Assembly: GCF_021018805.1 (NCBI RefSeq)
Contig: NC_086266.1
Span: forward strand, 1,612,001 to 1,676,000
Direction: 5' to 3'
Origin: Prinia subflava
Taxonomy: Eukaryota; Chordata; Aves; Passeriformes; Cisticolidae
DNA length: 64,000 nt
In this document: in pieces, positions 33,701 to 46,300 of the stretch
Layout: every line of letters begins with the position of its first letter
Position numbering within the stretch: position 1 is the first letter of the stretch
The notes under the pieces: model-generated
The model's input: the letters and a program-made list of their open reading frames with translations, nothing else
What the model was told of the DNA's origin: nothing
Databases searched by the model: none
Translations under genes and position numbers: made by a program

Positions 33701-36700
33701 AGCCATATTCAATATCTCAGGAGGTCTACTGTAATAATACCAATTAAGCCTAATAGCCACCTAAGTCTGTAGGTCTCAGACATTCCCCTGGGTGTTAGGT
33801 GATAGTTCAGCCACTCAGGCAAATAAATAGTTTTAGCAAGTCAGGTTTAAAATGCCTGGCAGCCAGGCCATATTTTTATCATTATTTTACCAACCCAAAA
33901 TAATGATAAATAAATGCTGTCAAGTTTTTATCTCGTGATCAACATATTCCCAGAAGGATTCCCGTTCTTTCCCCCCACAGGCCAGGAGAGGAGATGGAAC
34001 AAGGATGTGTAACATTCAATGGCAGCATCATGGTGTTTATGCCTGTCTGAAGACAGAATTGGTGCAAGTCCATCTGGAGTTAATAAGAGGGCTTTCTAAG
34101 AATTATTATTCATGATATTTCAAAGCAAACTGCTCCATTTGCAGAGAAGGTATGAACCCTTTCTTCCTCCTTTCCCTAAAAAGCTTTTTAAGGTTCAGAG
34201 AAGAGAGGAGGGGTAAGAATTACATTTCAGGAATTAAATTTCAGAATCTGCTAGAGAACTTTACACCATTGGTTCTACAAGCTTTAGACTACTCGACTCT
34301 ACTCCTTACAATTTAACCAAAATATTTCAGATTATTCAGGCCATTCAATATCCAAAAACACACTGTGGGAACCTCTTACTTCTGCTAATAGGCAGATGTA
34401 TTGGGGTGGCTGTGGGGCATTACTCAGGCAGCATTATCAAAAATACTGCTTATTTTGACATTCTGTGGACTCAGCTTGAATTTACACTGCAGGTACCATC
34501 CCAAATTGCCAGTGAGTTGTGCTGCTCACACAAGTTACTCATTTTTATTTTAGATCTTCCCTTGAACCACTCTGCCTTTGGAATACTGCAGTGACCAATG
34601 TCTCCTTTGCTGAAAATCACTTTCTTTAAGAGAGGAAGGGTGAGCTGGCTAACAGCAGTGACCACCCCCCGTTCTGGAAGAGTTTTGTCCTCCGAGGTGC
34701 AAACCAGGCTGAAGGAGCAAGCAGGACCAGGGCTGCCACCTGCTGTGCAAGGTTGATTTTTGTTCTCTGTTACAAAAGCGAGTAATTTTGTAACTGAAGG
34801 TTAATTGCAGAATGCAGATGTCTAGCCTGATTTCCTTCATAAAAAATCGTCTAGAGGAGAGGAATTTGACACAGGTGTTGAAGCTTCGTGTGGGTACTGT
34901 CTAGGTGTGCAACCCAATGTGCTTCAAGCTCTGCAAAAGAAATAGCTCAAAATACCAACTCCTGGGACATCTGAACTGTTTGATACAGCACGGATGCATA
35001 AGAACTGTCTGCAGTCCTGAGGTAATACAAACTTTCTGCTAAATGTTCACCAAATTGCACTTGTCTGCTTGACTGATGCTTTCTTTCCTGTTGGTCTGGG
35101 TTTTGTTTGTTTTGTGTTGTTTTAAGAAAGGCAGATTTTATATAGATACCAAAGATTTTTAAAATATCCTCGTTTCACTTACATAATTTGCAGATTGTAG
35201 AATCTCACTGCACTACAGAGAAGAAGGCATGCACTAATATTGTGGTGAAGATTTTAAAGAATCTTTTAATGAGAAAACTGTGCTTTATTCTGTTTGTATG
35301 GCTGAACCTCTAGAATTTTCTTTGCTTAGCAGCCATTTGTACTCTTTGGATTTAATAGAACAGCAGCAAACAGATCTGAAAAACAGGAATAACCTGAAAT
35401 GTTTCAAGCTGGAATATAAAGAGTTTTGTTCTTCTTTCCCCCTTCTTTGGGTAATTTTTTCAATGGCATGCTCCTGGAGCTCAAATGAGTTTATGAGCCC
35501 ACACTACGATTTCAGCTTATCCCTTTTTCTCTGTTTCTAGTAAAGAAGGCGTTACAGAAATAATTTGGGCACCCTTGTTCACCACCAGTTAGAGTTTTAA
35601 ACAGGAAAATCTGAGTCCCTATGACCTGCTGGGTCACAGCCTGAGCACTGACCTCCCATCCAGGCAGGCAGGGTTGGGACAGTGGGAGAAAATTCCCAGT
35701 AATCAGCCCAGGAGAGAACTCAGCCCCCAGCTCTGAAGCATGTGAATACCCTCAGCCAAGCTGGGAAAATGCTCACAAGCCACGAATCCTGATAAATATA
35801 GAAAGCTCTGTGGTAAATATTTTTAAGATTTATGAAAAAGCCTGAGAGGGGTTGAGCTATCTGGAAATCACAGACCTGAAAAGCTCTTTTGCATGCCCTG
35901 TTCTATTTCTGTAAATTGTTAGCAACCATCCACTGATGTGGGATGAATAAAGGAGCCAATGACTACGTGATTCATCTGGGTACCAAGATGAGAATATAAG
36001 CTGAGATATTAAATCTGCACAAGATATGTATTTTCTTGTTTCCTTCAAACACAGTGCACTACATTGGCCTCAGCAAATAACCCAAAAAAAAACCCTCTTA
36101 TATTTAAACATCACCTCCTTTACAGTAAATGCAATTCTTACATATTTCAAGAAAATTTAGTTGAAGTTATTTGTCACTAAATTTCAGTCCAGTGATTGCT
36201 GCAGTTTAGAGTTAGTTTCTTTCTACCCCATCTCATCTTAGAGCTACAAAACCTATTTCACTCTTTCAGGTCCAACAGGAGAACACAATTCCTGCCTTCC
36301 TTTCTGCAAACACTCACTCCTTTTCCCCAAATCTGTTCAATCAAAATGCTTGGTGTGCCTTGGCCCCAGCCAAGCTCTTGGTGACCACATGGCCACCATC
36401 CCTTTTGCAGGAACAGGCACATCATCGTGAAATTTAAAGTAAAACTCCCATATAGAAGAGTATTGTGTCTCATGCAGATTTGTCACATATTGTTGGAATA
36501 GAACTAGTTCAATTCATAGAAACACAGAATCATAGAAAGGCCAGGGCTGGGACCTCACTCCTTCCACCAGACTGGGCTGCTGCATCCTCACAGGGATGAA
36601 TTTCTACCTCGTGTCTAATCTAAACCAGCTCTTTTTGGGTTTAAAGACATTCTTCCTTGTCTTGTCACCCCATGCCCTTGTCAAAATTCCCTCTCCAGCT

Positions 36701-38190
36701 CTCCTGGAGCCCCTTTAGGCACTTAAAGATGCTCTGAGGCCTCCCTGGAGCCTTCTCCTCTCCAGACTGAACAGTCCCCACTCTCTCGGCCTGATTAATG
36801 GTGAATTGTTACTATTTCATTTCATATGTGTGGAAGAGTGGTCATAGCAGCATTCTCAAGGGATAAACCAGCAGAACTTGTCCTGCCACTGAAAGCAAAG
36901 TGTGCGGGGTTATTCTGTTGGTTATAGAGCGTTGGGATGAGAATTTAGGAGGTGACCAGCCACCAGAGGGCTCGCAGCTCCTGCCAGCTGAAATGGTTAA
37001 ACCTTCTGTAACAAAGCACTTCAACATGACCTGTGTCCCGTGCGAGGCTCCTCCTCTTTGTGAAATGCATCGGCTTGCACAGAAAACATGCCAATATTCT
37101 CACTTTTCCTCAATAACTTATTGAGAGACACTGAAGACGTGCCTGACCCTGGTCCTTACCACGGGCTGCAGGGGAATCTCTGCTCCAGCACCTCCTCCTT
37201 CCCACGTGAAACTGCAAAGGAATATTTCCATTTTTCAGGTGCCTTCTCCACCTGTATTGCAGACTGAAAAACATGACGATGTGATATGCTTTTTAAACTT
37301 CTATTTTGAATGTTTCTAGTTGACATTTACTTGGTTTTTGGTATTGTCTAGCATATGTTCTAGCTAAATTAGCTGACAGGGAGAGATATGATAACTGCAA
37401 CAGACTTTCATCTTTCTCTCAAGAAAATTCCTTGAGATAAGCCATTACACTACCACAGGCCTTTCTTTAAATTCATAAAAAATGCATGTGAGCAACTGAC
37501 TCAATAGAAGGAAGTCAGAATAGCTGGCAAAAGAATCTCCATGAACCTAGATTTGTAGCAAGAAGGACAAAAACTCAACAAGAGAGAAAAAATAAGAACA
37601 AACAAATCCACCCTGTAGTGAGTGGCTTGGTGTGTGGCCCCACTGCTTTGATTACTCTCTGAAAAGTGGATAAAATAGAAGAATTTTCTTAAGACTGTAA
37701 GAGCACTTCAGGAGTTAGTGGAACTAAGTAGATGTCAAAGCCAAGTGTTGCTGCCCTTCTGTATATGTCTATATAGAAATCACTTTGAGCCAGTATTGAT
37801 ATCTGACTGGTCTTTTCAAACTTATTTTGTGCAACTAAGGTTTTATTTTCAATTAATCAGGCTTAACAGTTTGGCCAGTGATGGTGCTGTCCTAGTGCTG
37901 TTCTGTGGAGAGGAAAGCCCTGAAGTGATCAGGATGGGGAGAGCCATGTGCTGCGTGCAGGTAATGTGAAATAAGATAGTTCTCAGGGGATGTCTGTGTC
38001 TCTGATTGCCTTGGAAATGCCCCTGTAAGCTGCTGCTGTCTCTGGGTCTGCACAGATCTTTGCCTTTCAGACACAGTTACATATTTGCAACACAACCTCT
38101 TCACAGTGCTACAAACCAGGAAGCACAGGCGGGCTCTGCTGCCCCGGCACACTCGGCAGTGAATGGTCTGAGCACAGAGACAGGAGGGGG
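30781..38190. other. Intergenic spacer between ACSL4 and TMEM164 promoters
   Basis: Largely unique AT-rich DNA with a single clear CR1 fragment at 36.5 kb. No exon, RNA gene or long conserved frame was recognised. It may hold shared enhancers of the two divergent genes, but nothing in the sequence proves that. Confidence 0.6.
36515..36797 (-). mobile_element. CR1-type LINE 3' end
   Basis: Begins with the reversed CR1 tail (CAGAATCATAGAAAGG), then ATCTAAACCAGCTCTTTTTG, TTGTCTTGTCACCCCATGCC, CCCTCTCCAGCTCTCCTG and ends GACTGAACAGTCCCCACTCT. This is the typical order of a 5'-truncated CR1 insertion on the minus strand. Confidence 0.85.
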
Positions 38191-38969
38191 CACACCTGGC
38201 TGTGGGCACATGTGTGACACTGGGCACACCTGGCTGTGGGCACATGTGTGACACTGGGCACACCCGGCTGTGGGTGCCTGTGTGACACCGGGCACACCTG
38301 GCTGTGAGTACCTGTGTGACACTGGGCACACCTGGCTGTGAGTACCTGTGTGTGACACTGGGCACACCTGGCTGTGAGTACCTGTGTGTGACACTGGGCA
38401 CACCTGGCTGTGAGTACCTGTGTGTGACACTGGGCACACCTGGCTGCGGGCACATGTGTGACACTGGGCACACCTGGCTGCGGGCACATGTGTGTGACAC
38501 CGGGCACACCTGGCTGTGGGTTACCTGTGTGACACCGGGCACACCTGGCTGTGAGTACCTGTGTGTGACACTGGGCACACCTGGCTGTGGGCACCTGTGG
38601 TGTGACACCGGGCATACCTGGCTGTGGGTACTTGTGTGTGACACTGGGCACACCTGGCTGTGGGTGCCTGTGTGTGACACTGGGCACACCTGGCTGTGGG
38701 TACCTGTGTGACACCGGGCACACCTGGCTGTGGGCACTTGTGTGTGACACCGGGCACACCTGGCTGCAGGTCCCTGTGTGAGACACCAGGCACACCTGGC
38801 TGTGGGTACCTGTGTGAGACACCGGGCACACCTGGCTGTGGGTACTTGTGTGTGACAATGGGCACACCTGGCTGTGGGTTACCTGTGTGACACCGGGCAC
38901 ACCTGGCTGTGGGTGCCTGTGTGTGACACCGGGCACACCTGGCTGTGGGTGCCTGTGTGTGACACCGCG
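38191..38969. repeat. 22-copy minisatellite (34-37-bp unit) upstream of TMEM164
   Basis: Counted by eye: 22 consecutive units starting CACACCTGGCTGTGGG and ending near GACACYGGG, with unit lengths 34-37 bp and a degenerate partial unit after 38969. Length differences come mainly from one or two GT steps. Nearly every unit keeps CACACCTGG, which contains a T-box half-site complement (CACACCT) and an E-box (CACCTG). Long open frames on both strands are by-products of the repeat. Confidence 0.96.
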
Positions 38970-38974
38970 CACAC

Positions 38975-40330
38975 TTGGCCGCAGGCACTGCCCGTGCCCA
39001 GACGGGGCTGAGCTGGAGCCCCGCTCGGTTTGTGCCTTGCTCGGCCGCCCTGGCTGTACCTGCTGCAGTGGCACCTGTAGAACTCGTTTATCGAGCTCAG
39101 GTCGCTGCCGATCGGGCGGGCGGACAGGACGGCGCTGGCGGGCGAGCAGAGCTGTGCCCGGTCCTTGCCGCGCTCCGGCCGGGGGCACTGAGGGGGCGAA
39201 CCGCGGGCAGCTGCCCTGAGGAGGAGGAGGAGGAGGAGGAGGAAGGGGAGCAGCCGGGCGAATTCAGCGGCAACAGGCGGAGGGAGCGGCGCCCGGGGAG
39301 CTCGTACCGCCGCGGGAGCCGCGGCCGCGGCGGCGGAGGGAGGCGGAGGGAGGCGGGCGCAGCCGTGAGGGAGGGAGGAGCGGGCGGCCGGGCGCAGCCA
39401 ATTCGGGGCCCTCGTCCATTTTTCGGCGTGAGTCAGGCACGTCGGTGGGGTGATGCTGCGGCGCCGGGCAAGGGCCGGGCCAGCCGCGGGGAGCGGCCCG
39501 CCCGCTGTGGCCCGGAGTGTCCGCCGTGCCCGCGCTGCCGCTGAGAGCAGCGGCGCTTCCTCCTTCCCGTCCCTCGCCGGGGCCGGCGCCATGGCCGGGG
39601 GCGCCGGGCCTGCCGCTCCCTGACAGCCGCCCGCCCGCCGAGGTACGCGGGGATGCGCGGGGGCTGAGGGGGCTGCGGCGTGAGGGCATGAGGGAGGAGA
39701 GGGCGAGCGGGGGGCGGCAGAGCCGGGCGCGGACAGGAGGAGGGCTCCCGGGTGCGGGTCTGGAGCCGGCAGGCTCCGTGCAGCTGCGGCCTCTGCCTCC
39801 CCTCAGGCTGCTGCGTGCGGGACCGCTCCGGGCAGCGCAGGGGAAGCGAGGAAGTGCCCGTGCCCCGAGCGGAGCTGCCCGCTCTCCCGGAGCCCGGCAG
39901 GGAAGGAAGGGCTGCAGCGGGAGAGTCTCGGCGTTTCGCGCTCCGTCAGCCCGGCTGTGTCTCGGCTTCGATTCCGCCTTGCCCGTGCCTGGGGAAGAGG
40001 CACCGTCCCGCCATGTCTCGCTACAGCCTCCGCAACCTCCTGGACTGGATGTACGGCGGGGTGGACCCCAGCTTTGCGGGCAACGGAGGGCCGGAATGCG
40101 CCGCCTTCCTCTCCGGCCAGCAGCGCTTGCTGGAGAGTTTGGTGTTCCTCAGCGTGGGCACCGTGGAGATCCTCGTGTCCCTGTGGAAGCTGAGGCAGCA
40201 GCATGTCCGGGAGCTGGAGAACCTGCTGCAGCAGCCCCAGGCCAAGCGGGAGAGCCTGGGCAAGAACGTGCTGCTGGTGCTGCTGTGCCTCATCTTCGGG
40301 CTGGAGGTGGGGTTCAAGTTTGCCACCAGG
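38975..40330. promoter_or_regulatory. TMEM164: CpG island, TMEM164 promoter
   Basis: GC- and CpG-rich block covering the TMEM164 5' exons. Just upstream of the inferred start are a CCAAT box (39398-39402), a YY1-like CCATTTT (about 39417) and a consensus AP-1 site TGAGTCA (39429-39435). A GGA tract (about 39219-39243) also lies here. Confidence 0.8.
39440..39642 (+). other. TMEM164: Putative TMEM164 non-coding exon 1
   Basis: Donor CCGAG/gtacgcgg at 39642/39643 follows the promoter motifs. A matching acceptor (tgcctcccctcag) opens the coding exon at 39807. The 5' limit is approximate. Retaining the 164-nt intron is also possible. Confidence 0.45.
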
Positions 40331-40378
40331 ACTGTCATTTACCTCCTGAATCCCTGCCACGTGGTCACCATGATGCAG
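39807..40378 (+). CDS. TMEM164: TMEM164 first coding exon (coding from 40013)
   Basis: Encodes residues 1-122, ending [10 protein letters not shown] before donor CAG/gtaagg. The ATG sits in a good Kozak context (CCGCCATGT). The frame stays open upstream to an in-frame ATG at 39752, but that lies before the acceptor at 39806 and has no family similarity, so the family start at 40013 is preferred. Confidence 0.93.
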
Positions 40379-43300
40379 GTAAGGCTTGTGCAGGGTCACC
40401 TGGAAGTTCGCTTTTTTGATGTACTTGTACAACAGTATATTTTTTGCCGTGGTTGGTTTGTGGACTAGTGCCTAGCAAAAGTACAAATGCCAAGAATGGT
40501 ATAATTTTTTTAAAACTTAGCTTTTTTAGTCAGTTGAATAGAAATCTATCAAAAACCCCAAGTCAGATGAAAAGGTGACATTGTAGCTATAACTAATGTG
40601 CGGATCTCAGGCTGAAAGTGTCAGTAATTAAAGCTTTCTCATCACTTGCCTTCACCTGATGCTTGCTTCACAAATAGAAGGTGCTGCTTTCACTGACAGC
40701 AGTGCTAAGATTTGCACTAAATCTAATGAAAACAAGATTAATGCAAAACCAGCTGTGTAATTTATGGGCAGCTTTTTTAAGCAAGTGCCTTCTAGGGGTG
40801 TGATTGCATTTTGTGAAGGTGTTGGAGAAACAAATTATTCATTGTGGAGATAATGTTGGTTTACCTTTCTAATTTTAGAGCCTGAATAGTAAAGAAACAG
40901 GTGTTACCTGTTTCTCATACGTGGGGTGAACAAACTGATGTGGCCCAATACGCCTCTAATGACTTGTGGCATGGTTGTTGATGTGTAATAATGTGCAGTT
41001 TGTATAGATTTCAAAATAATGGATGCAGAGACAAGCAGTTACTGAACTGGGCTGTCTAAAGCTTATAAGCTGTGTTTGTTAATAGTCCTGTGTGTGTACT
41101 TAACTATCAGTTTTGCTGGGCTTGTTAAGGAGTGTGGGAGATGTCAAAAATATCATTTTGCTGATTTTGTACCCTCAGCACTGAACAGCTTAAAAAATTC
41201 ATGGTCAAGAATTAATCGAAGTACATCAAAAAGGCTTTTATAAGAGTTGCTGTGATGGCAGTGTCTGTCTGAGATCAATAACAGATGGAAAGCAGATCAG
41301 TGCCATTCTGGGCTGTGAGGATGTGAGCTGATCTGGGCTGAATCACATCGAGCCAGTTGTTGGATTCACTCCTGGACAGCATTTCCTAAAAGGCAGGGAA
41401 ACATCTTTTGTGCTTGTTCCAGGGGTTTGAGAGAGATAGGTTTTATTCCAAGGAGGGGGAAAACAAGCTGCTACAGCAATATTCAAGACCTTTACAGGAG
41501 TTAATTTACAGTTCCAGAAGTAATTAGTAGGCTATGTAAATTGCTAGGCTGTGATGCAGTGTTTGCTCTGTAATTTACAGCACAGGGCACTTCCTTCCTG
41601 TGAAGTGATAAAGGATTGTTGTGAAATCTGTCAGTCAGTATTGGGAGTGAAGATGTGCAAGGGCTACGTAGAAATAATTGAAATAATACAGCCACATTCC
41701 ATTTCTAGGCAGTACTCAATGATAACTAAGAAATTTTCCTATTAATTCTCTGGAAAAGAGGTGAGGAAACAGTAGGATTTGAAAGTTTAGCTATCTTTAT
41801 GTTATGATGTTAACAATAATTATTCAGCTGAATGCTTACACAGACCTGGGGCAGCTGGCTCTGTTCACCTCTTTCAGTAATGCCTCCTGAAAGGGAGATG
41901 GAGTCTGTTAAGAGTTGAGCTCTGTAGTCAGGCATTGCCATTTCTGAATCTCTTTTTGACTAATTGTAACGTTTTAAAATAGTCCTGTACTAATTACTCA
42001 CTAGAAATGATGTTGCAGCATTTGTGAAATTGAGAAGGTGAGCACAGTGGCAAAATGTAGAAGTGATGCTGCTTCATCCTCAAAAAGATGTGTTTAAAAT
42101 AGGCTTGGGCTTAATGTAGAGAAAGAAAATAATGGCAAGACCAATGGCTTCCAGCAGACAAAGAGTTAGATCCAAAGATAGTCAATAACCTCCACCAGCA
42201 GACAAGTAATGCATAATTGGAATCTTGAAAACATTGTTTTTCTAGCCTGAATTTGCTGAGGGCGACAGATTTGTAAGACGAAATGTATGAAAATAAAATT
42301 TGTCCTTCCCTTCTGTTCTTGCAGTAGTGTGTACATAATCCTGCTGTGTCTAAATAATAGAATGAACAAAGTAGAAGGTGAAGAGATGAAATGTGCTACA
42401 ACAGTCAAGATCACTTCAAAGGGAAGCCAACAGTAGCTGTTGGTGAAGGTCTCTCCTTTCACTCTATTTCTGTTTTCATTTTCTTCAGCTGAGACTGTTT
42501 CACCCTAGCAAGAAGGACTCTGGGCTCTGAGCCAAAAATATTTGAAACTGAAAATTGTGCTTTAGATTTTCCCTGCCTCAAAGGAAAAGTCCTGCTCTTA
42601 AAAGACCTAGGACTGAAATGAGATCAAAGGAAAATGGAAGTTTAGTGGCTACTGAGCTTTAGGCAGGAGCCTGTTCTGACCAGGTGTCTGATTCTGTCAT
42701 GCCAACCTTGTGTTCACACCTTTTTGGAGGTGGAAAGAACTGGTTTAGATGTGTCATTGCAAGGATGCAGTGCTGATCAAGTGAATGTGTTGAACTGCCT
42801 CCACAGGTCTCATGGTTAATCAGCCTCCCAGAATTTGTTGCCATCCTGTCACCTGGCTGAATTACCTGGAAGCTGTGGCACTCATTTCCTGTGCAGGGTT
42901 TTGGTTTCTTGCTCGGCTTTTGGAGGAGGAAGGGTGTTTGCTCACCAGTGTCATGCATGCAGCATCACTGAGAGAGAAAGCCTTTGAGTCTTAAAAAAAT
43001 TATATATATTTTGTAGGAAATGTGAATGGAAACTGGTGCAGGAGCTGTGGGATAGGGCTTGTTTGTGCAGCGTGGTGTTTTAGTGTGTGGTGCAGCAAGG
43101 GGTGAGATCTGTGATGGAATTCATACTTTCAACTTGACTTTAGTATGTCTAGGCCTTCTTCCAAAATGGTGGTTTAATACCAATCTTAAAATAAATCTTG
43201 TAATTCTGTTTTATTCTAGAAAGAGTTTTGCAAGAATAATTTCTCAGCTGGTCACTTGTAATTCTCTTCTAGTTCTTCACCAAATTATTCCACTTCATCC

Positions 43301-46300
43301 AGTTAGGAACTGACACTTGTTTGTAATAAAGAAAATTGCTACTTTTGTCTTAATTTGTTTCATTTGTCTCGTTTTTAAGCAGGGATTTTGTTGTGTTTAA
43401 AAAACACAATTAACTGAAGTTTAGAGGCTTTTACTGATACTGCAATTATTGTAATAACTACATATAGGACTGAGGAAAAGCTTTTCTGTGATAGCTTTAA
43501 CACTGTATATATTTTGTTTCACTGCTGTATTTATTTTTAGTCAATCCCAGCATATAGTAGAGAGATGGGGAAAAATTTGTATGATGCAAGGTTTCTTAGT
43601 CAGAAATAAGAGTAATTTTTTATTTAGTATAAAGAAAATAGCAAATGTGTCCTAAGGCTGTGATTCAGTCTGCTTTGTTTGAAGAGATTATGGAGCAGCC
43701 TTTTTAATTTAAACAAGATTTGGCTAGTGATGCTTTATCCTAAGCTTTACTGCAGGTGACAGGGACCACAGGAGCTCCTCATGGTGCTGGTGAATGTTCT
43801 AGTTCAGGAATTGGAGTCCAAAGCTTTTAGTTAAGCCTTTGTTTTGGAGTTGTTAGAATATGGAAATACTCGTGTGCTTCAGGCTGTAATGCACTCTTTG
43901 ATAATTCTCTCCTTTATTCTGAATATTCTTAGGAGAAAAGAATATAAGAAGTGGGGAGTTGAGGAGGGATATCTTGCTCTCTAAGCAGGAGTAGGAACTG
44001 CATGATTGGAATCCAGATGGAAATGCTGAGCTTTCCCTGACCCCAAATATTTACACTGGCTGTTATCACCTAAAGGCCACTAGTTGAGTGATTGGGTAAC
44101 CAGATATTGGTTTGTTTAGATGAGATCATCCCAATTTTAAAGCAAATATCATTCAAAGTGTGACATATGTCGTTTGAGCAACATATTAAGGAGATAAAGG
44201 CTTCTCTTTGTTTCTTTTTTATTCTGTTTAGATTTTTTTTTTCAGAACAGAGCCATTAATAATTCAGAACTATTAACAATTATTTCAGTGTACCATCCAG
44301 TGTTATGATGTGTTGGCTGGATTTTGAATGGATATTTTATCCTATCTGGCAGTTTCACACACCATTCCATGCAGGTTTTTTGCTGGTAACTTAAACTGAT
44401 GTTTAAGGGATTTAAACTAAGGCGATTGGGATTTCAGTGGGGTGGACACTTTGTGGATTCCAGGGGCTGGGGTGTCTTTGATCTCCTGATTTCCAGTCCT
44501 TGTTTGCTGTGTCCTTGCCCTGCTGTCAGCGTTGGCAGTCCCAGTGTCAGAGGATGGGTTTAATGAAGTGTAAATTGAGGTGTGCTGGTGGTTGTACAGC
44601 AGCCACATCCCTGCAGCAATTCCAGCCCTGTCAGTCAGGAACTGCCACCAGTCTGAAACCTGCAGAGGGTGAAGGAACTCGTGTTCCTGGTGCTTTAGCT
44701 TTTTTTAAGCTTCCTCAGGGCTCTAGATTGATGTGGTGGGGTGGCCAAGGAATAGTGTCAAGCAAATGGAATGGTTTGTATTGCAATACTTTGTTGGTTA
44801 GTGAAATGCCAGCTTAAATTATCAGGAATACAACGTGGTGTGCCTTAGCTTTTTATGGATTGTGTTACTAATTCATTGGTAAAAGTTGGCTGTGGTAAGG
44901 CTGTTAGTTGCTTTCTGTCTTGTGTTTTTAAAGACTAAAAATTTCTGTAGTAAAATCCTACAATATGAGGAATTTTGAACTGTGACAAGAAAAAAGGTGT
45001 TGGTGACTCAAGGCAGAGTAGAGCAGGGCTTTTCTATGATGGTTTTGCTTTTGTAGGAAACCAATACAAAACATCCAGCTCAGGGGGAAAAGTAACAAAA
45101 GTGAATATGCATGTGAGAATCTTCTTGTGAACTCGTGTCACTGACAGAGGGAGATGCAAGTTAATCTAAATTCAGTGTAAATTAAATTTTCTTTAGAAAT
45201 TTGAATTAGGATTTTTTTTTTATTTCAGCCTCTTTGCTGTTTTACCTCAGATACTTTTAAAATTGTCTTTGATTTAAGAATGGAGAACGAAGTAACCCAC
45301 TACTAGTGAAGGGCTGGTGCAGGTAGTAGCCAGAAAAAAAGGAAGAGTAACTTCAGTGACCTCTGAAACACTAATTGCTAAGGTGTGATAGCTAATGCAC
45401 TCATAGAAAAACCTGAGTCATGTGTTAATAGTTAATCCTGAACTATGGAAGTCTAACAATCTTTCACCTAAGACTTTAAAAGGGAAGAAGGTGAACTGAA
45501 AGTTTGCTGATTAAACAAACCGAGCCTGTGGGAGGGGACACTAACCTGGGATGTCCCCATAAATTGGGTCATTTACCATAAATTGGATTGTAGAGGGTGG
45601 AAGGTGAAAAAGGAAAGCTGTCCAGCCACATCTCCCCCCTGGGCAGCTGCAGGGTGGGAGCAGGCACAGGCAGCTCCTCGGTTTTTGGGCAGAGCTGTTC
45701 CCCAGCAAGGCAAGGATGGGATTTCCAGAGTGGCAGTGAAAAGCAGCAGGATTACAGGATCAGCGTGCAGCACTTGTGTTGCAGCTTATGGGCTTGGCTG
45801 CTGTGAACTGTGTATTTAAGAGTGCTGATACTCTGAGCTGAGTAACGACACCTTTTATACAGATCCTTGAAAATCAGATACAAGTGTGGCCTTTAAATGT
45901 CCCTTCAAGAGCTTGGGATGTGGTTATCATGGCAAGTATCTACATATATAGACACAAAGTGTTGATATCAAACTGCTAAAGCTGAAGCATTTGAAAGTCT
46001 CTTCCATGATCCTAAACTTGTAGCATAAAAATTCTGGTTATCATTTCTCTGCTGCCATGAGAAATGGAAGTCAGGTTTATTTTCTGAAAGATCCCTTTAA
46101 CAGAGGGATTTTCATGCTTAAAATATTAAATATTTGTTTTTCCCCTCACCAGGTTCTGAAACTGTTTCTTTCAGTAGAGTTGAAATAAAAATAATCAGCT
46201 GTGAGCTGTGTTCTCCTCTTTGCCTGTCTCCATGGTAGTGAAGTGATTTGAACAGGTCTGTCCATCTCAGTTCTTGTAACAGTGAGCTGCTCCTTTTTAA

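Noticed and set aside
38109..39188. 359-codon minus-strand open frame of PQPGVPSVTH-type repeats
   Set aside because: It lies over the 34-37-bp minisatellite. Unit length is not a multiple of three and varies, and similar open frames exist in other frames and on the other strand, so the openness comes from the repeat composition.
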